In this document: positions 29,659-40,506 of the stretch, piece by piece
How the letters are laid out: each line of letters opens with the position of its first letter
Numbering within the stretch: the first letter of the stretch is position 1
Assembly (NCBI RefSeq): GCF_000600295.1
Contig: NZ_JEMG01000001.1
Span: forward strand, 1,927,165 to 1,991,164
DNA length: 64,000 bases
From: Hylemonella gracilis str. Niagara R
GTDB lineage: Bacteria; Pseudomonadota; Gammaproteobacteria; Burkholderiales; Burkholderiaceae_C
Direction: 5' to 3'
The notes under the pieces: generated by a model
Told to the model about the DNA's origin: nothing
What the model saw: the letters and a program-made list of their open reading frames with translations, nothing else
Databases searched by the model: none
Program-made: the position numbers and the translations under genes

Positions 29659-30561
29659 ATGAACCGCCTCGGATTCATCATTTCATCGCTGCTGGTGCTC
29701 TTGGCGCTGGCCAGTTCCATGCTGTTTGTCGTCGACCAGCGGCAGTTCGGTGTGCTTTACGCGCTGGGACAGATCAAGGAAGTCATCACCGAACCGGGCT
29801 TGAACTTCAAGCTGCCGCCTCCGTTCCAGAACGTGAGCTACATCGACAAGCGTCTGTTGACGCTGGACAGCACCGACACCGAACCGATGCTGACGGCCGA
29901 GAAGCAGCGTGTGGTGATTGACTGGTACGTGCGCTGGCGCATCACCGACCCGGGTGAATACATCCGCAACGTCGGTGTTGACGAGCAGACCGGTGCCAGT
30001 CAGTTGAACCGTGTGGTGCGCAATGCCTTCCAGGAGGAGGTCAACCGACGCACGGTGCGCGAACTGCTTTCGACCAAGCGCGAGGCGCTGATGGCCGATG
30101 TGAAGTCCGAGGTGCTGGGTGCCGTGCGCGGCGAGAAACCCTGGGGCATCGACATCGTGGATGTGCGCATCACCCGCGTGGACTACGTGGAAGCCATCAC
30201 CGAATCCGTCTACCGCCGCATGGAGGCCGAGCGCAAGCGCGTGGCCAACGAGCTGCGTTCCACCGGCGCCGCCGAAGGCGAGAAGATTCGCGCCGACGCG
30301 GATCGCCAGCGTGAGGTGACAGTGGCCAATGCTTACCGCGATGCTCAGAAGATCAAGGGTGAAGGGGATGCCGAGGCCTCCCGCGCTTACGCTGACGCCT
30401 TCGGTCGGGATCCGCAGTTCGCGCGTTTCTACCGCAGCCTGGAAGCCTACAAGGCCAGCTTCGCGAGCAAGAGCGACGTGATGGTGCTGGACCCCAATGG
30501 TTCGGAGTTCTTCCGCGTCTTCCGCGGTCAGGGCGCGCCCGCAGCTGCGCCGGCGCGGTAA
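29659..30561 (+). CDS. hflC: FtsH protease modulator HflC
   Basis: HflC is the partner of HflK. The 300-residue protein has a short N-terminus, a transmembrane helix at about 4-24 (LGFIISSLLVLLALASSMLF) and a SPFH domain (DQRQFGVLYALGQIKEV, EPGLNFKLPPPFQNV). The conserved segment RVDYVEAITESVYRRMEAER and a region rich in Ala/Glu/Arg follow. AAGGAAG lies 8-14 bases before the ATG. It follows hflK by 27 bases. Confidence 0.96.
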   Translation: MNRLGFIISSLLVLLALASSMLFVVDQRQFGVLYALGQIKEVITEPGLNFKLPPPFQNVSYIDKRLLTLDSTDTEPMLTAEKQRVVIDWYVRWRITDPGEYIRNVGVDEQTGASQLNRVVRNAFQEEVNRRTVRELLSTKREALMADVKSEVLGAVRGEKPWGIDIVDVRITRVDYVEAITESVYRRMEAERKRVANELRSTGAAEGEKIRADADRQREVTVANAYRDAQKIKGEGDAEASRAYADAFGRDPQFARFYRSLEAYKASFASKSDVMVLDPNGSEFFRVFRGQGAPAAAPAR

Positions 30562-30653
30562 TTCAGACCCAGGGCGTGGTGCTCCCCCGTGGTCCGGGCT
30601 GACCGGTCCCTGGGCGCAACCCTGCACCATCGCCTCCCTGTTCGTTTAGACCG

Positions 30654-30842
30654 ATGGATGGCGACACGTTCTGGACCGCGCTGGCTCTGGTACTCGTGGT
30701 GGAAGGCTTGCTGCCCTTCCTGTCGCCCGGCGGCTGGCGGCGGATGTTCAGTCAGATGCTGCAGCTCAACGACGGGCAGATCCGCTTTTGGGGTCTGTGC
30801 AGCATCCTGCTGGGCCTGATCGGCGTCTGGTTCCTGGCCTGA
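30654..30842 (+). CDS. DUF2065 small membrane protein
   Basis: This 62-residue protein has two hydrophobic helices (TALALVLVVEGLLPFL and GLCSILLGLIGVWFL) joined by a short polar loop with GGWRRMFSQM. This is the pattern of the DUF2065 (YjeT-like) family that commonly lies between hflC and hisZ or purA. Function unknown. The ATG at 30654 comes 92 bases after hflC. Confidence 0.85.
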   Translation: MDGDTFWTALALVLVVEGLLPFLSPGGWRRMFSQMLQLNDGQIRFWGLCSILLGLIGVWFLA

Positions 30843-30903
30843 AGGGTGCTCGGGTCGGCCACGCCCGGGCGGGAACGCCGCCGGTGGCCCTGCCGGGTGG
30901 GGG

Positions 30904-30931
30904 ATGACGGCCTGGATGAGGCGGGTAGAAT
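30904..30931 (+). promoter_or_regulatory. Candidate sigma-70 promoter for hisZ-purA
   Basis: ATGACG (30904-30909, four of six) and TAGAAT (30926-30931, five of six) are 16 bases apart, 27 bases before the hisZ ATG and downstream of the DUF2065 stop. Confidence 0.42.
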
Positions 30932-30958
30932 CCTATTTTTAACAGCCTCCCCGTTCCC

Positions 30959-33564
<2,606 letters not shown>

Positions 33565-33604
33565 TGCTCGCTCGCAGCTTCATAGAATCGAGGAACCCGC
33601 GACC

Positions 33605-34135
33605 ATGTTGACCGAAGACGGCAAGCACCTGTACGTGAGCTACGTGGAATACCACGACCTGATCGAGAAGCTGGCGATCCAGGTCCACCAGTCGGGGTGG
33701 CAATTCGACACCATCCTTTGTCTTGCGCGGGGCGGTATGCGACCGGGCGACATCCTTTCCCGCATCTTCGAAAAGCCCTTGGCCATCATGTCGACCAGCT
33801 CCTACCGTGCCAACGCTGGCATGACACAGGGGCACTTGGACATCGCCAAGTACATCACCACGCCGCAGGGCGAGATCGCGGGTCGCGTGCTGCTGGTGGA
33901 CGATCTGGCCGATTCCGGACACACGCTGGACGCGGTGGTGCGCATGCTGCGCGACCGCTACAGCCCTATTTCCGAGCTGCGCACGGCGGTCATCTGGACC
34001 AAGGCGCGTTCCACCTTCCAGGCGGACTATTCAGTCGAGTTCCTGCCCACCGACCCATGGATCCATCAGCCTTTCGAGGGCTACGACAAAATGCGCCCGG
34101 CCGAGCTGCTGGCGAAGTGGAAGATCTCCAACTGA
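33605..34135 (+). CDS. Purine-type phosphoribosyltransferase
   Basis: This 176-residue type I phosphoribosyltransferase has the PRPP-binding loop VLLVDDLADSG with D99 and D100, an N-terminal LARGGMRPGDILSR, and a hydrophobic hood-like C-terminus (WIHQPFEGYDKM). It resembles bacterial hypoxanthine or xanthine-guanine phosphoribosyltransferases, which salvage purine bases. The immediate link to purA supports a purine role, but the exact base cannot be told from sequence alone. GAGGA lies about 10-14 bases before the ATG. Confidence 0.85.
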   Translation: MLTEDGKHLYVSYVEYHDLIEKLAIQVHQSGWQFDTILCLARGGMRPGDILSRIFEKPLAIMSTSSYRANAGMTQGHLDIAKYITTPQGEIAGRVLLVDDLADSGHTLDAVVRMLRDRYSPISELRTAVIWTKARSTFQADYSVEFLPTDPWIHQPFEGYDKMRPAELLAKWKISN

Positions 34136-34213
34136 GGCTGCGCTGCGGCGCTTGAGCGCTGCGTCGTAATCCGCGTCGATGCGGTCGGCTCGGTCCGTTG
34201 GCCGATCAGCCGG

Positions 34214-35389
34214 TCAGCCCATGACTCGGTGCGTGACCGCGTTGATCAGCGCCCCGCCGAATAGCAGCCAGACGAATAGGCCACCGGCCAGCATCAGCGG
34301 CTTGCGGCCGGCCCGGCGGATCGCCACTGCATGGGTCGTGAGACCCAGCGCGGCCATGGCGGCGGCGAGCACCCAGGTGTCGAACCACAGCAGGGCGTGT
34401 AGCAGCCCGGGCGCGATCAGCCCTTGGGCCTGGTCCAACGTGCGCAGGCCCGCCACGGCCACGAAGCCCAAGGCGAACCAGGGCAGGGTCAGCCGGGTGC
34501 GGGTGGGCGCCATGTCAGTGCGAAGATCTGGCGCTGTGGTTGCCCCGATCGGCTGCGCTATTGGGGCTGCCATCGGGCGCCGCGCGAGCCACCAGGACAG
34601 GCCGAGCAGAAAAGGCGCCAGCATCAGCACGCGGATCATTTTCGTGATCACCGCGCTGTTCGCGGCCTCGGGACCGAGCGTGTTGCCCACGGCGGCGACC
34701 TGGGCCACTTCATGCACGGTGGCGCCCGTGTAAAGGCCAAAAGCCCAGGCTGTGACGCCCCAGGGCTGCACCAGGGCGTACAGCACCGGATAAAGGAACA
34801 TCGCCAGCGTGCCGAACACCACCACGGTGGCCACGGCCACCGCGATCTTCTCCGCAGTCGCCTTGAGCAGGGGGGCGGTGGCCAGCACGGCGGCGGCGCC
34901 GCAGATGGCGCTGCCCGTGCCGATCAGCATGACCGTCTGGCCATCCAGCCGCAGCCAGCGCCGGCCCAGCCACAGGGCAAGCGCGAAAGTCGATAGCAGC
35001 ATGGCCGCATCCACAGCGACGCCCACCCAGCCGACGGCGGCGATGTCCTGGAACGAGAGGCGCAGGCCAAAGAGCACGATGCCCAGACGCAGCAGCTTCT
35101 GTTTGCTCCAGTCCACACCCGATTCGGCAACGCGACGCAGCCGGGGATAAACGGTATGGCCCAGCAGCAGGCCGAGCGCAATGGCCAGGGTCAAGGCCGA
35201 AAGACCCAGTTGCCGCGCCCAAGACTGCTCGGCCAGGGCCATCGCCACCGCCGAGATCAGCAGGGTCAGAGTCAGACCGGGCAGGGCGTTCGGCCGCAGG
35301 CCCGCCAGGAGTGGTGCGATCGAGGACAGGCTGCGCGCGAGCGATCTTGCGGAGGTATGAGTGCGGGGCGAGGGAAGCAGATCGGCCAT
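34214..35389 (-). CDS. yeiH: YeiH-family (UPF0324) membrane transporter, putative sulfate/sulfite-related exporter
   Basis: The 391-residue protein has about ten hydrophobic helices and the UPF0324/YeiH signatures: LRLGIVLFGLRLSFQDIAAVG, TGSAICGAAAVLATAPLLKA and YTGATVHEVAQVAAVG, plus SAVITKMIRVLMLAPFLL. Family members are annotated as putative sulfate exporters, but experimental support is thin. It is divergent from a LysR regulator across a 109-base AT-rich gap. This is the same pairing as yeiH-yeiE in enterobacteria, which supports the assignment. It converges with the phosphoribosyltransferase gene. Confidence 0.88.
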   Translation of the reverse strand: MADLLPSPRTHTSARSLARSLSSIAPLLAGLRPNALPGLTLTLLISAVAMALAEQSWARQLGLSALTLAIALGLLLGHTVYPRLRRVAESGVDWSKQKLLRLGIVLFGLRLSFQDIAAVGWVGVAVDAAMLLSTFALALWLGRRWLRLDGQTVMLIGTGSAICGAAAVLATAPLLKATAEKIAVAVATVVVFGTLAMFLYPVLYALVQPWGVTAWAFGLYTGATVHEVAQVAAVGNTLGPEAANSAVITKMIRVLMLAPFLLGLSWWLARRPMAAPIAQPIGATTAPDLRTDMAPTRTRLTLPWFALGFVAVAGLRTLDQAQGLIAPGLLHALLWFDTWVLAAAMAALGLTTHAVAIRRAGRKPLMLAGGLFVWLLFGGALINAVTHRVMG

Positions 35390-35498
35390 GCCTGCAACGA
35401 TATACAGGGGCCGCTAAAAAGAGAAACGGATAATAATTCTTTGATTGATCGATTTTTCTAATTTAACCGTCGACAGACACCCCGACAAAGGACCCTCC
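35390..35498. promoter_or_regulatory. AT-rich divergent promoter region between yeiH and the LysR gene
   Basis: This 109-base gap includes an AT-rich core (about 35415-35465) that contrasts with the GC-rich flanks, with several AATAAT, ATTGAT and TAATTT elements. No single promoter stands out. LysR regulators normally bind such divergent gaps (T-N11-A motifs). AAGGA lies 7-11 bases before the LysR ATG. Confidence 0.45.
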
Positions 35499-36416
35499 AT
35501 GGGGCTGCGATTCACCTTGCGCGAACTGGACGTGTTCTGCGCCATTGCCCGGCAGGAAAACGTCCACCGGGCGGCCGAAACCCTGGCCCTGACCCAATCC
35601 GCCGCCAGCCAGGCCCTGGCCCGGCTGGAACAGGCCTTGGGGCAGGCGCTGTTCGACCGACTCGGCCGTCGCCTGGTGCTGAACGAAAATGGCCGCCTGC
35701 TGCTGCCGCGCGCCCAGGCCTTGTTGGATCAGGCCGAAGACCTGCAGGGTTTGCTGCCCACAGGGGGAAATGGGCGCGAGAGGGACGGTGCTCCGTTCTC
35801 GCTGCTGATCGGCGCCAGCACCACCATCGCCAACTACCTGGTGCCGGCCCAGCTCGCGGCCCTGCGGCGCGCGCACCCGCAGGCGCGCGTCGCCTTGACC
35901 GTGGGCAACACCGGCGAAGTGGTGGCCGCCGTGGCGGCGCTGGAAGTTGATTTCGGCCTGATCGAAGGCCCCAGCCACCATCCGGAGCTGCACATCGAGC
36001 CCTGGCGGGAAGACGATCTCATCGTCTTCGTGGCCGCCACACATGTCTTGGCCTGCGGCAACGCGACCCTCCAAGACCTGGCCGATGCACCCTGGCTGCT
36101 GCGCGAGCCGGGCAGTGGCACGCGCGAGGAAGTCGAACGCAGCCTGCTGCCCCTGCTCGGGCGCATGAACGTGGACATGGAACTGGGGGATTCCGAGGCC
36201 ATCAAGCGCGCGGTCGCTGCAGGCCTGGGCGTGAGCTGCTTGTCCAGCAGCGTGGTGGCCGATTTGCTGGCGCAGGGGGCGGTGGTGGCCCTGACCGATC
36301 GTGTACCGGGCCTGCCGCCGCTCAAGCGCATGCTGCATTGCATCCGGCACCGCGACCGGGCCCTCACCCGGGGCACGGCGCGTTTTCTGGAGATCGCTGC
36401 GGCCGGCACCCGCTAG
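35499..36416 (+). CDS. LysR-family transcriptional regulator (YeiE-like)
   Basis: This 305-residue LysR protein has the winged helix-turn-helix at residues 4-63 (LRELDVFCAIARQENVHRAAETLALTQSAASQALARLE). It is followed by the periplasmic-binding-protein-like effector domain (LLIGASTTIANYLVPAQLAALRRAHPQARV). It most likely controls the divergent yeiH gene and its own expression. By analogy to YeiE it may sense sulfite or amino-acid ligands, which is inference. The ATG at 35499 has a good AAGGA; the open frame upstream to 35445 is ignored. metC follows 16 bases later, possibly co-transcribed. Confidence 0.9.
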   Translation: MGLRFTLRELDVFCAIARQENVHRAAETLALTQSAASQALARLEQALGQALFDRLGRRLVLNENGRLLLPRAQALLDQAEDLQGLLPTGGNGRERDGAPFSLLIGASTTIANYLVPAQLAALRRAHPQARVALTVGNTGEVVAAVAALEVDFGLIEGPSHHPELHIEPWREDDLIVFVAATHVLACGNATLQDLADAPWLLREPGSGTREEVERSLLPLLGRMNVDMELGDSEAIKRAVAAGLGVSCLSSSVVADLLAQGAVVALTDRVPGLPPLKRMLHCIRHRDRALTRGTARFLEIAAAGTR

Positions 36417-36432
36417 CCGCTACCATCGGCGC

Positions 36433-37692
36433 ATGCGCCCCCAAGATACCTCCCTAGATCGACCGTCTCCCGACCTCACCACCCAGCTGATCCACCACCC
36501 CTACCGCCCGCCCGAGGATTTCGCGGCGCCGCAGCCCGGCGTGTTCAAGGCCTCGACCGTGTTCTTCCCTAGCGTCGCGGCCATGCGCAGCCGGGAGTGG
36601 AAGCACAAGACGGGCTACACCTACGGTCTGCACGGCACGCCGACCAGCTACCTGCTGGAGGAGCGACTGGCCACGCTGGAGGGCGGCCTGCAGACCTTGC
36701 TGGTTCCCAGCGGGTTGTCGGCCATCGCCCTGGTGGGGCTGTCCCTGCTCGCGCAGGGCGACGAAGTGCTGCTGCCCGACAACGTCTACGGACCCAGCAA
36801 GGCCCTGGCCGAAGGCGAGCTGAAGACCTGGGGCATCACCCACCAGTTCTACGACCCCATGGACCCGCAGGATCTGGCGCGGCGCATCACGGACCGGACC
36901 CGCGTGGTCTGGCTGGAGGCCGCGGGTTCGGTGACACTGGAGTTCCCCGACCTGCCCGAACTGCTGCGCATCTGCCGTGCCTCCCCTCAGGTGACCGTGG
37001 CCCTGGACAACACTTGGGGCGCGGGCCTGGCTTTCAACGCTTTTGACATTGCTCCCGGCCTGGGCGTGGACCTCACCGCCCACGCGCTGACCAAATACCC
37101 CAGCGGTGGCGGCGATGTGCTGATGGGATCGGTCGTCACCCGCGACGAAGCCCTGCACCTGCGGCTGAAGAACACACACATGCGTCTGGGCCTGGGCGTG
37201 GGCATGAACGACGTGGAGGCCGTGCTGCGTGGTCTGCCGAGCATTGTGCTGCGCTATGCCGCGCACGACCGGGCGGCGCGGCGATTGGCACATTGGTGCC
37301 TGGATCGCACAGAGTTCTCGCAGGTGCTGCATCCGGCGCTCCCGGACGCGCCCGGCCATGCGCACTGGAAGACCCTGTGCGGCGGTGCAGCAGATGCTGC
37401 AGGATCGGGCCCGGGGCTGCCAGGCCAGGCAGCGGGCCTGTTCAGCGTGATGTTCGACGCCCGTTATACCGGCGTGCAGGTGGACGCCTTTTGCGACGCG
37501 CTGCAACTCTTCAAGCTGGGCTATTCCTGGGGCGGCCCGGTCAGTCTGGTCGTGCCCTACGACCTGAACGCCATGCGCGAGCGCTGGCCCGCGCACCTGA
37601 AACCCGGTACCCTGGTGCGTTTCTCGGTCGGCCTGGAGGCGGTGGAGGACTTGCAGGCCGATTTGGCCCAGGCGCTGGGCCGTTTGTCCTGA
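36433..37692 (+). CDS. metC: Cystathionine beta-lyase
   Basis: This PLP-dependent Cys/Met-metabolism enzyme cleaves cystathionine to homocysteine, pyruvate and ammonia. The 419-residue protein has the PLP lysine K221 in HALTKYPSGG, the N-terminal YGLHGTPTSYLLEERLATLEG, LLVPSGLSAI, and VALDNTWGAGL with the PLP-ring Asp. The closing FKLGYSWGGPVSLVVPYD is typical of the MetC branch rather than of cystathionine gamma-synthase. It lies just after the LysR gene. A sulfur-metabolism theme with yeiH is possible. Confidence 0.92.
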   Translation: MRPQDTSLDRPSPDLTTQLIHHPYRPPEDFAAPQPGVFKASTVFFPSVAAMRSREWKHKTGYTYGLHGTPTSYLLEERLATLEGGLQTLLVPSGLSAIALVGLSLLAQGDEVLLPDNVYGPSKALAEGELKTWGITHQFYDPMDPQDLARRITDRTRVVWLEAAGSVTLEFPDLPELLRICRASPQVTVALDNTWGAGLAFNAFDIAPGLGVDLTAHALTKYPSGGGDVLMGSVVTRDEALHLRLKNTHMRLGLGVGMNDVEAVLRGLPSIVLRYAAHDRAARRLAHWCLDRTEFSQVLHPALPDAPGHAHWKTLCGGAADAAGSGPGLPGQAAGLFSVMFDARYTGVQVDAFCDALQLFKLGYSWGGPVSLVVPYDLNAMRERWPAHLKPGTLVRFSVGLEAVEDLQADLAQALGRLS

Positions 37693-37783
37693 GTCGCATC
37701 TGACCCGGTGCTGATCCTGGCACGATTCAGACTGGGTTTTCCTCAGTCGACAGGACAGGGGCGGCCCCACTAGGCTTGCTGGC

Positions 37784-38611
37784 ATGCGTGATCAAGAGAT
37801 GCCCGAAGGCGGCCGCACCCAGCCTGCCCAACAACCCTCGCCCTACGTGCCACCGCCGCCTGCGGGTCCTCGACGCGAGATCGTGCCGCTGTCCTTCGCC
37901 GATCCGCTGCGCTGGCTTGCCCGTGGCTGGCGCGACATGGCTTCGGCCATGGGCATCGCGCTCTTTTACGGCTTCTGCTTCTGGGGCATGGCGCTGAGCC
38001 TGAGCGCGGTGTTCCTGCACCTGCCGGTCTACACCATGTCCCTGGTCTCGGGCTGTCTGCTGGTCGGCCCTTTCCTGGCCATGGGCTTGTACGAAGTCAG
38101 CCGTCAACGTGAACTCGGGCAGACCGCTGACCTTGCGAATTCGCTGACCTGTTGGGATCGGCATATCGGCAGCATGGCCTTGCTGGTACTCGTGCTCCTG
38201 CTGCTGGAGCTGTTGTGGGGGCGTGCTTCGCTGGTGGTCTTCGCCGTCTTCTTCAACACCGGCATGCCATCGACCGCCGGGGTGCTGCAGGCCGTGTTCA
38301 ACCCGGAGAACTGGGCCTTCGTGGCGGTCTATGCGACGGTGGGCGGTGTGTTCGCCGGCCTGGTCTTCGCCACCTCCGTGGTCTCCATCCCCATGATCCT
38401 GGACCGCGACACCGACGCCATCTCAGCCTCGATCACCAGCCTGCAGGTTTTCTTCGGCAATCTGCCTGTCATGCTTTTCTGGGGCGGGCTGATCACCGCC
38501 CTGGTGGTGCTGGCCTTCATTCCCTGGGGCCTGGGCCTGCTCATCATCGGACCCTGGCTGGGGCATGCCACCTGGCACGCCTACCGGGGTTCCGTGCGTT
38601 GGCTGGACTGA
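37784..38611 (+). CDS. DUF2189 integral membrane protein
   Basis: The 275-residue protein has a Pro-rich cytoplasmic start (PYVPPPPAGPRREIVPLSF) and about six transmembrane segments. DUF2189-type features are visible: DPLRWLARGWRDMA near the N-terminus, LLVGPFLAMGLYEVSRQRELG after the second helix, and IIGPWLGHATWHAYR near the end. Function unknown. It stands alone, 91 bases after metC and 70 bases before the NodI-type ATPase gene. Confidence 0.85.
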   Translation: MRDQEMPEGGRTQPAQQPSPYVPPPPAGPRREIVPLSFADPLRWLARGWRDMASAMGIALFYGFCFWGMALSLSAVFLHLPVYTMSLVSGCLLVGPFLAMGLYEVSRQRELGQTADLANSLTCWDRHIGSMALLVLVLLLLELLWGRASLVVFAVFFNTGMPSTAGVLQAVFNPENWAFVAVYATVGGVFAGLVFATSVVSIPMILDRDTDAISASITSLQVFFGNLPVMLFWGGLITALVVLAFIPWGLGLLIIGPWLGHATWHAYRGSVRWLD

Positions 38612-38681
38612 GACACCCGCAGTATTCGCGCCTGCGTCTTCCGGGGCTTGCCGGGCAGGGCGCCGTGCCAGAATCGCCCTC

Positions 38682-39629
38682 ATGTCGGATGCCTTTCTGA
38701 GTTGCCATCACCTAGTCAAACGCTACGGCGAGACCGCCGTCGTCCAGGATCTGAGTTTCGAGATCCGCCCCGGCGAATGCCTGGGCGTGATCGGCCCCAA
38801 TGGGGCGGGCAAGACCACGACCCTGCGCATGTGCCTGGGATTGAGCGCGCCGGACAGTGGCCATGTGCAGGCCTTTGGCCTGCGCATGCCGGACGACGCC
38901 CATGCCATCAAGGCGCAGCTGGGCGTGGTGACTCAGTACGACTCGCTTGATCCGGATTTCTCTTGTGCCGAGAACCTGCTGGTGTTCGGTCGATATTTCG
39001 GCATCAACACTGCGGCCATGCGCGCGCGCATCCCGGCGCTGCTGGATTTCGCAGCCCTGGCTCACAAGGCCGACGCCAAGCCGGGCCAGCTCTCGGGCGG
39101 CATGCGGCGCCGACTCAGCCTGGCCCGGGCGCTGGTCAACGATCCGCGTCTGCTGATGCTGGACGAGCCCACCACGGGCCTGGACCCACAGGCCCGACAC
39201 CTGATGTGGGAGCGGCTGCAGCAACTGCTGCAGCAGGGCAAGTCCATCCTGCTGACCACGCACTTCATGGACGAGGCCGAGCGCCTCTGCGACCGCCTGT
39301 TGGTCATCGACCACGGGCGCAAGATCGCCGAAGGCAAACCCCGGGAGCTGATCGCCGCGCACCTGGAGCCCGAGGTTGTCGAGGTCTATGGCGTGAATGG
39401 TGAAGGCCAGGCGCAGGCCCTGGCGCATGGAGAGGCTCACGCGCCCTTGCGCGCGCTGGCCAGCCGGGTCGAAGTCAGTGGCGAGACGGTCTTTTTCTAC
39501 ACGCAGGACGCCGCGCCCCTGCTGCAGGCGCTGGCCCATGCGCAGGGCCTGCGCAGTCTGCACAGGCCGGCCAATCTGGAGGATCTGTTCCTCAAGCTCA
39601 CGGGCCGCCAGATCCGGGAGGAAGGATGA
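38682..39629 (+). CDS. nodI: NodI/CcmA-type ABC transporter ATPase
   Basis: This 315-residue ATPase has Walker A GPNGAGKTT at about 38-46, signature LSGGMRRRL, Walker B LLMLDEPTTGLDP and H-loop LLTTHFMDEAE. The segment LGVVTQYDSLDPDFSCAENLLVFGRYFG is highly characteristic of NodI, the ATPase of the rhizobial lipo-chitooligosaccharide exporter. Many non-symbiotic betaproteobacteria carry this pair with an unknown lipid or polysaccharide substrate, so no nodulation role is implied. Its stop overlaps the permease start. Confidence 0.85.
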   Translation: MSDAFLSCHHLVKRYGETAVVQDLSFEIRPGECLGVIGPNGAGKTTTLRMCLGLSAPDSGHVQAFGLRMPDDAHAIKAQLGVVTQYDSLDPDFSCAENLLVFGRYFGINTAAMRARIPALLDFAALAHKADAKPGQLSGGMRRRLSLARALVNDPRLLMLDEPTTGLDPQARHLMWERLQQLLQQGKSILLTTHFMDEAERLCDRLLVIDHGRKIAEGKPRELIAAHLEPEVVEVYGVNGEGQAQALAHGEAHAPLRALASRVEVSGETVFFYTQDAAPLLQALAHAQGLRSLHRPANLEDLFLKLTGRQIREEG

Positions 39630-40450
39630 TGAAGACGTCCATGCAATCAACGGGCAGACCTGTCGCCTTACTGCCTCCGGCGCTGCGCTGGTGGCCCATT
39701 TTCTTGCGCAACCTGCTGGTCTGGCGCAAGCTGGCCCTGCCCAGCCTGGTGGGCAATGTGGCCGAGCCGCTGATCACCCTGGTGGCTTTCGGTTATGGCC
39801 TGGGCGCCCTGATCGGCACCGTGCCCTGGGGCAGCTCGGGCCAGGCCGTGCCCTACCTCGTGTTTCTGGCCAGCGGCTCGATCTGCATGAGCGCCATCAA
39901 CGCGGCCACCTTCGAGGCCATGTTCTCGGCCTTCTCGCGCATGCATGTGCAGAAGACTTGGGAGAGCATCATGAACGCGCCCATCGACCTGCGTGACGTG
40001 CTGCGGGCCGAGATGCTGTGGGCCGCCTTCAAGGCCCTGTTCTCCGCCACGGTCATCCTGCTCGTGATGGCGGCGCTGGACATTAGCCGCAGCCCCATGC
40101 TGCTGCTGGCCTGGCCCGTGCTGCTGCTGGCGGGGGTGGTGTTCAGCAGCATGGCGTTGATCGTGAATGCCCTGGCCAAGGGTTATGACTTCTTCACCTA
40201 CTACTTCACCCTGGTGCTCACGCCCATGACCTTCCTCTCGGGGGTGTTCTTCCCGCGCGAGAACCTGCCGGCCTGGCTGCACGCGGTGTCCGAATGCTTG
40301 CCCTTGACGCATGTGGTGGAACTGGTGCGCCCGCTGTTCCTGGGGCACTGGCCTGCGTCCCCCTGGCTGCACCTGGCCGTGCTTGCCATCTATGGCTGGG
40401 TGGCCTGGCGGATCGCGCTGGCCTTGACGCGCAGGCGGTTCCGGAGTTGA
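39626..40450 (+). CDS. nodJ: NodJ/ABC-2-type transporter permease
   Basis: The 274-residue ABC-2 permease has six hydrophobic segments. The family phrases LLVWRKLALPSLVGNVAEPLI-type, YLVFLASGSICMSAINAATFE, TWESIMNAPIDLRDVLRAEM and TPMTFLSGVFFP are all present. It overlaps the ATPase gene by four bases (ATGA) with AGGAAGGA upstream of the start. The pair should form one exporter. The substrate is unknown. Confidence 0.85.
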   Translation: MMKTSMQSTGRPVALLPPALRWWPIFLRNLLVWRKLALPSLVGNVAEPLITLVAFGYGLGALIGTVPWGSSGQAVPYLVFLASGSICMSAINAATFEAMFSAFSRMHVQKTWESIMNAPIDLRDVLRAEMLWAAFKALFSATVILLVMAALDISRSPMLLLAWPVLLLAGVVFSSMALIVNALAKGYDFFTYYFTLVLTPMTFLSGVFFPRENLPAWLHAVSECLPLTHVVELVRPLFLGHWPASPWLHLAVLAIYGWVAWRIALALTRRRFRS

Positions 40451-40506
40451 CCAAGGCCAGGCCACACCTGCTTGGCAGCGGGTCCGCGCAACGGAAAACG
40501 CGCGCC

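Noticed and set aside
30568-30614. CCCAGGG/CCCTGGG inverted repeat after hflC
   Set aside because: Seven-base arms with a 33-base loop are expected by chance in GC-rich DNA and have no T-run.
38682-40450. Nodulation-factor export by the NodI/NodJ pair
   Set aside because: No nodABC or symbiosis genes are near; such pairs are widespread in non-symbiotic betaproteobacteria, so only the transporter type is claimed.
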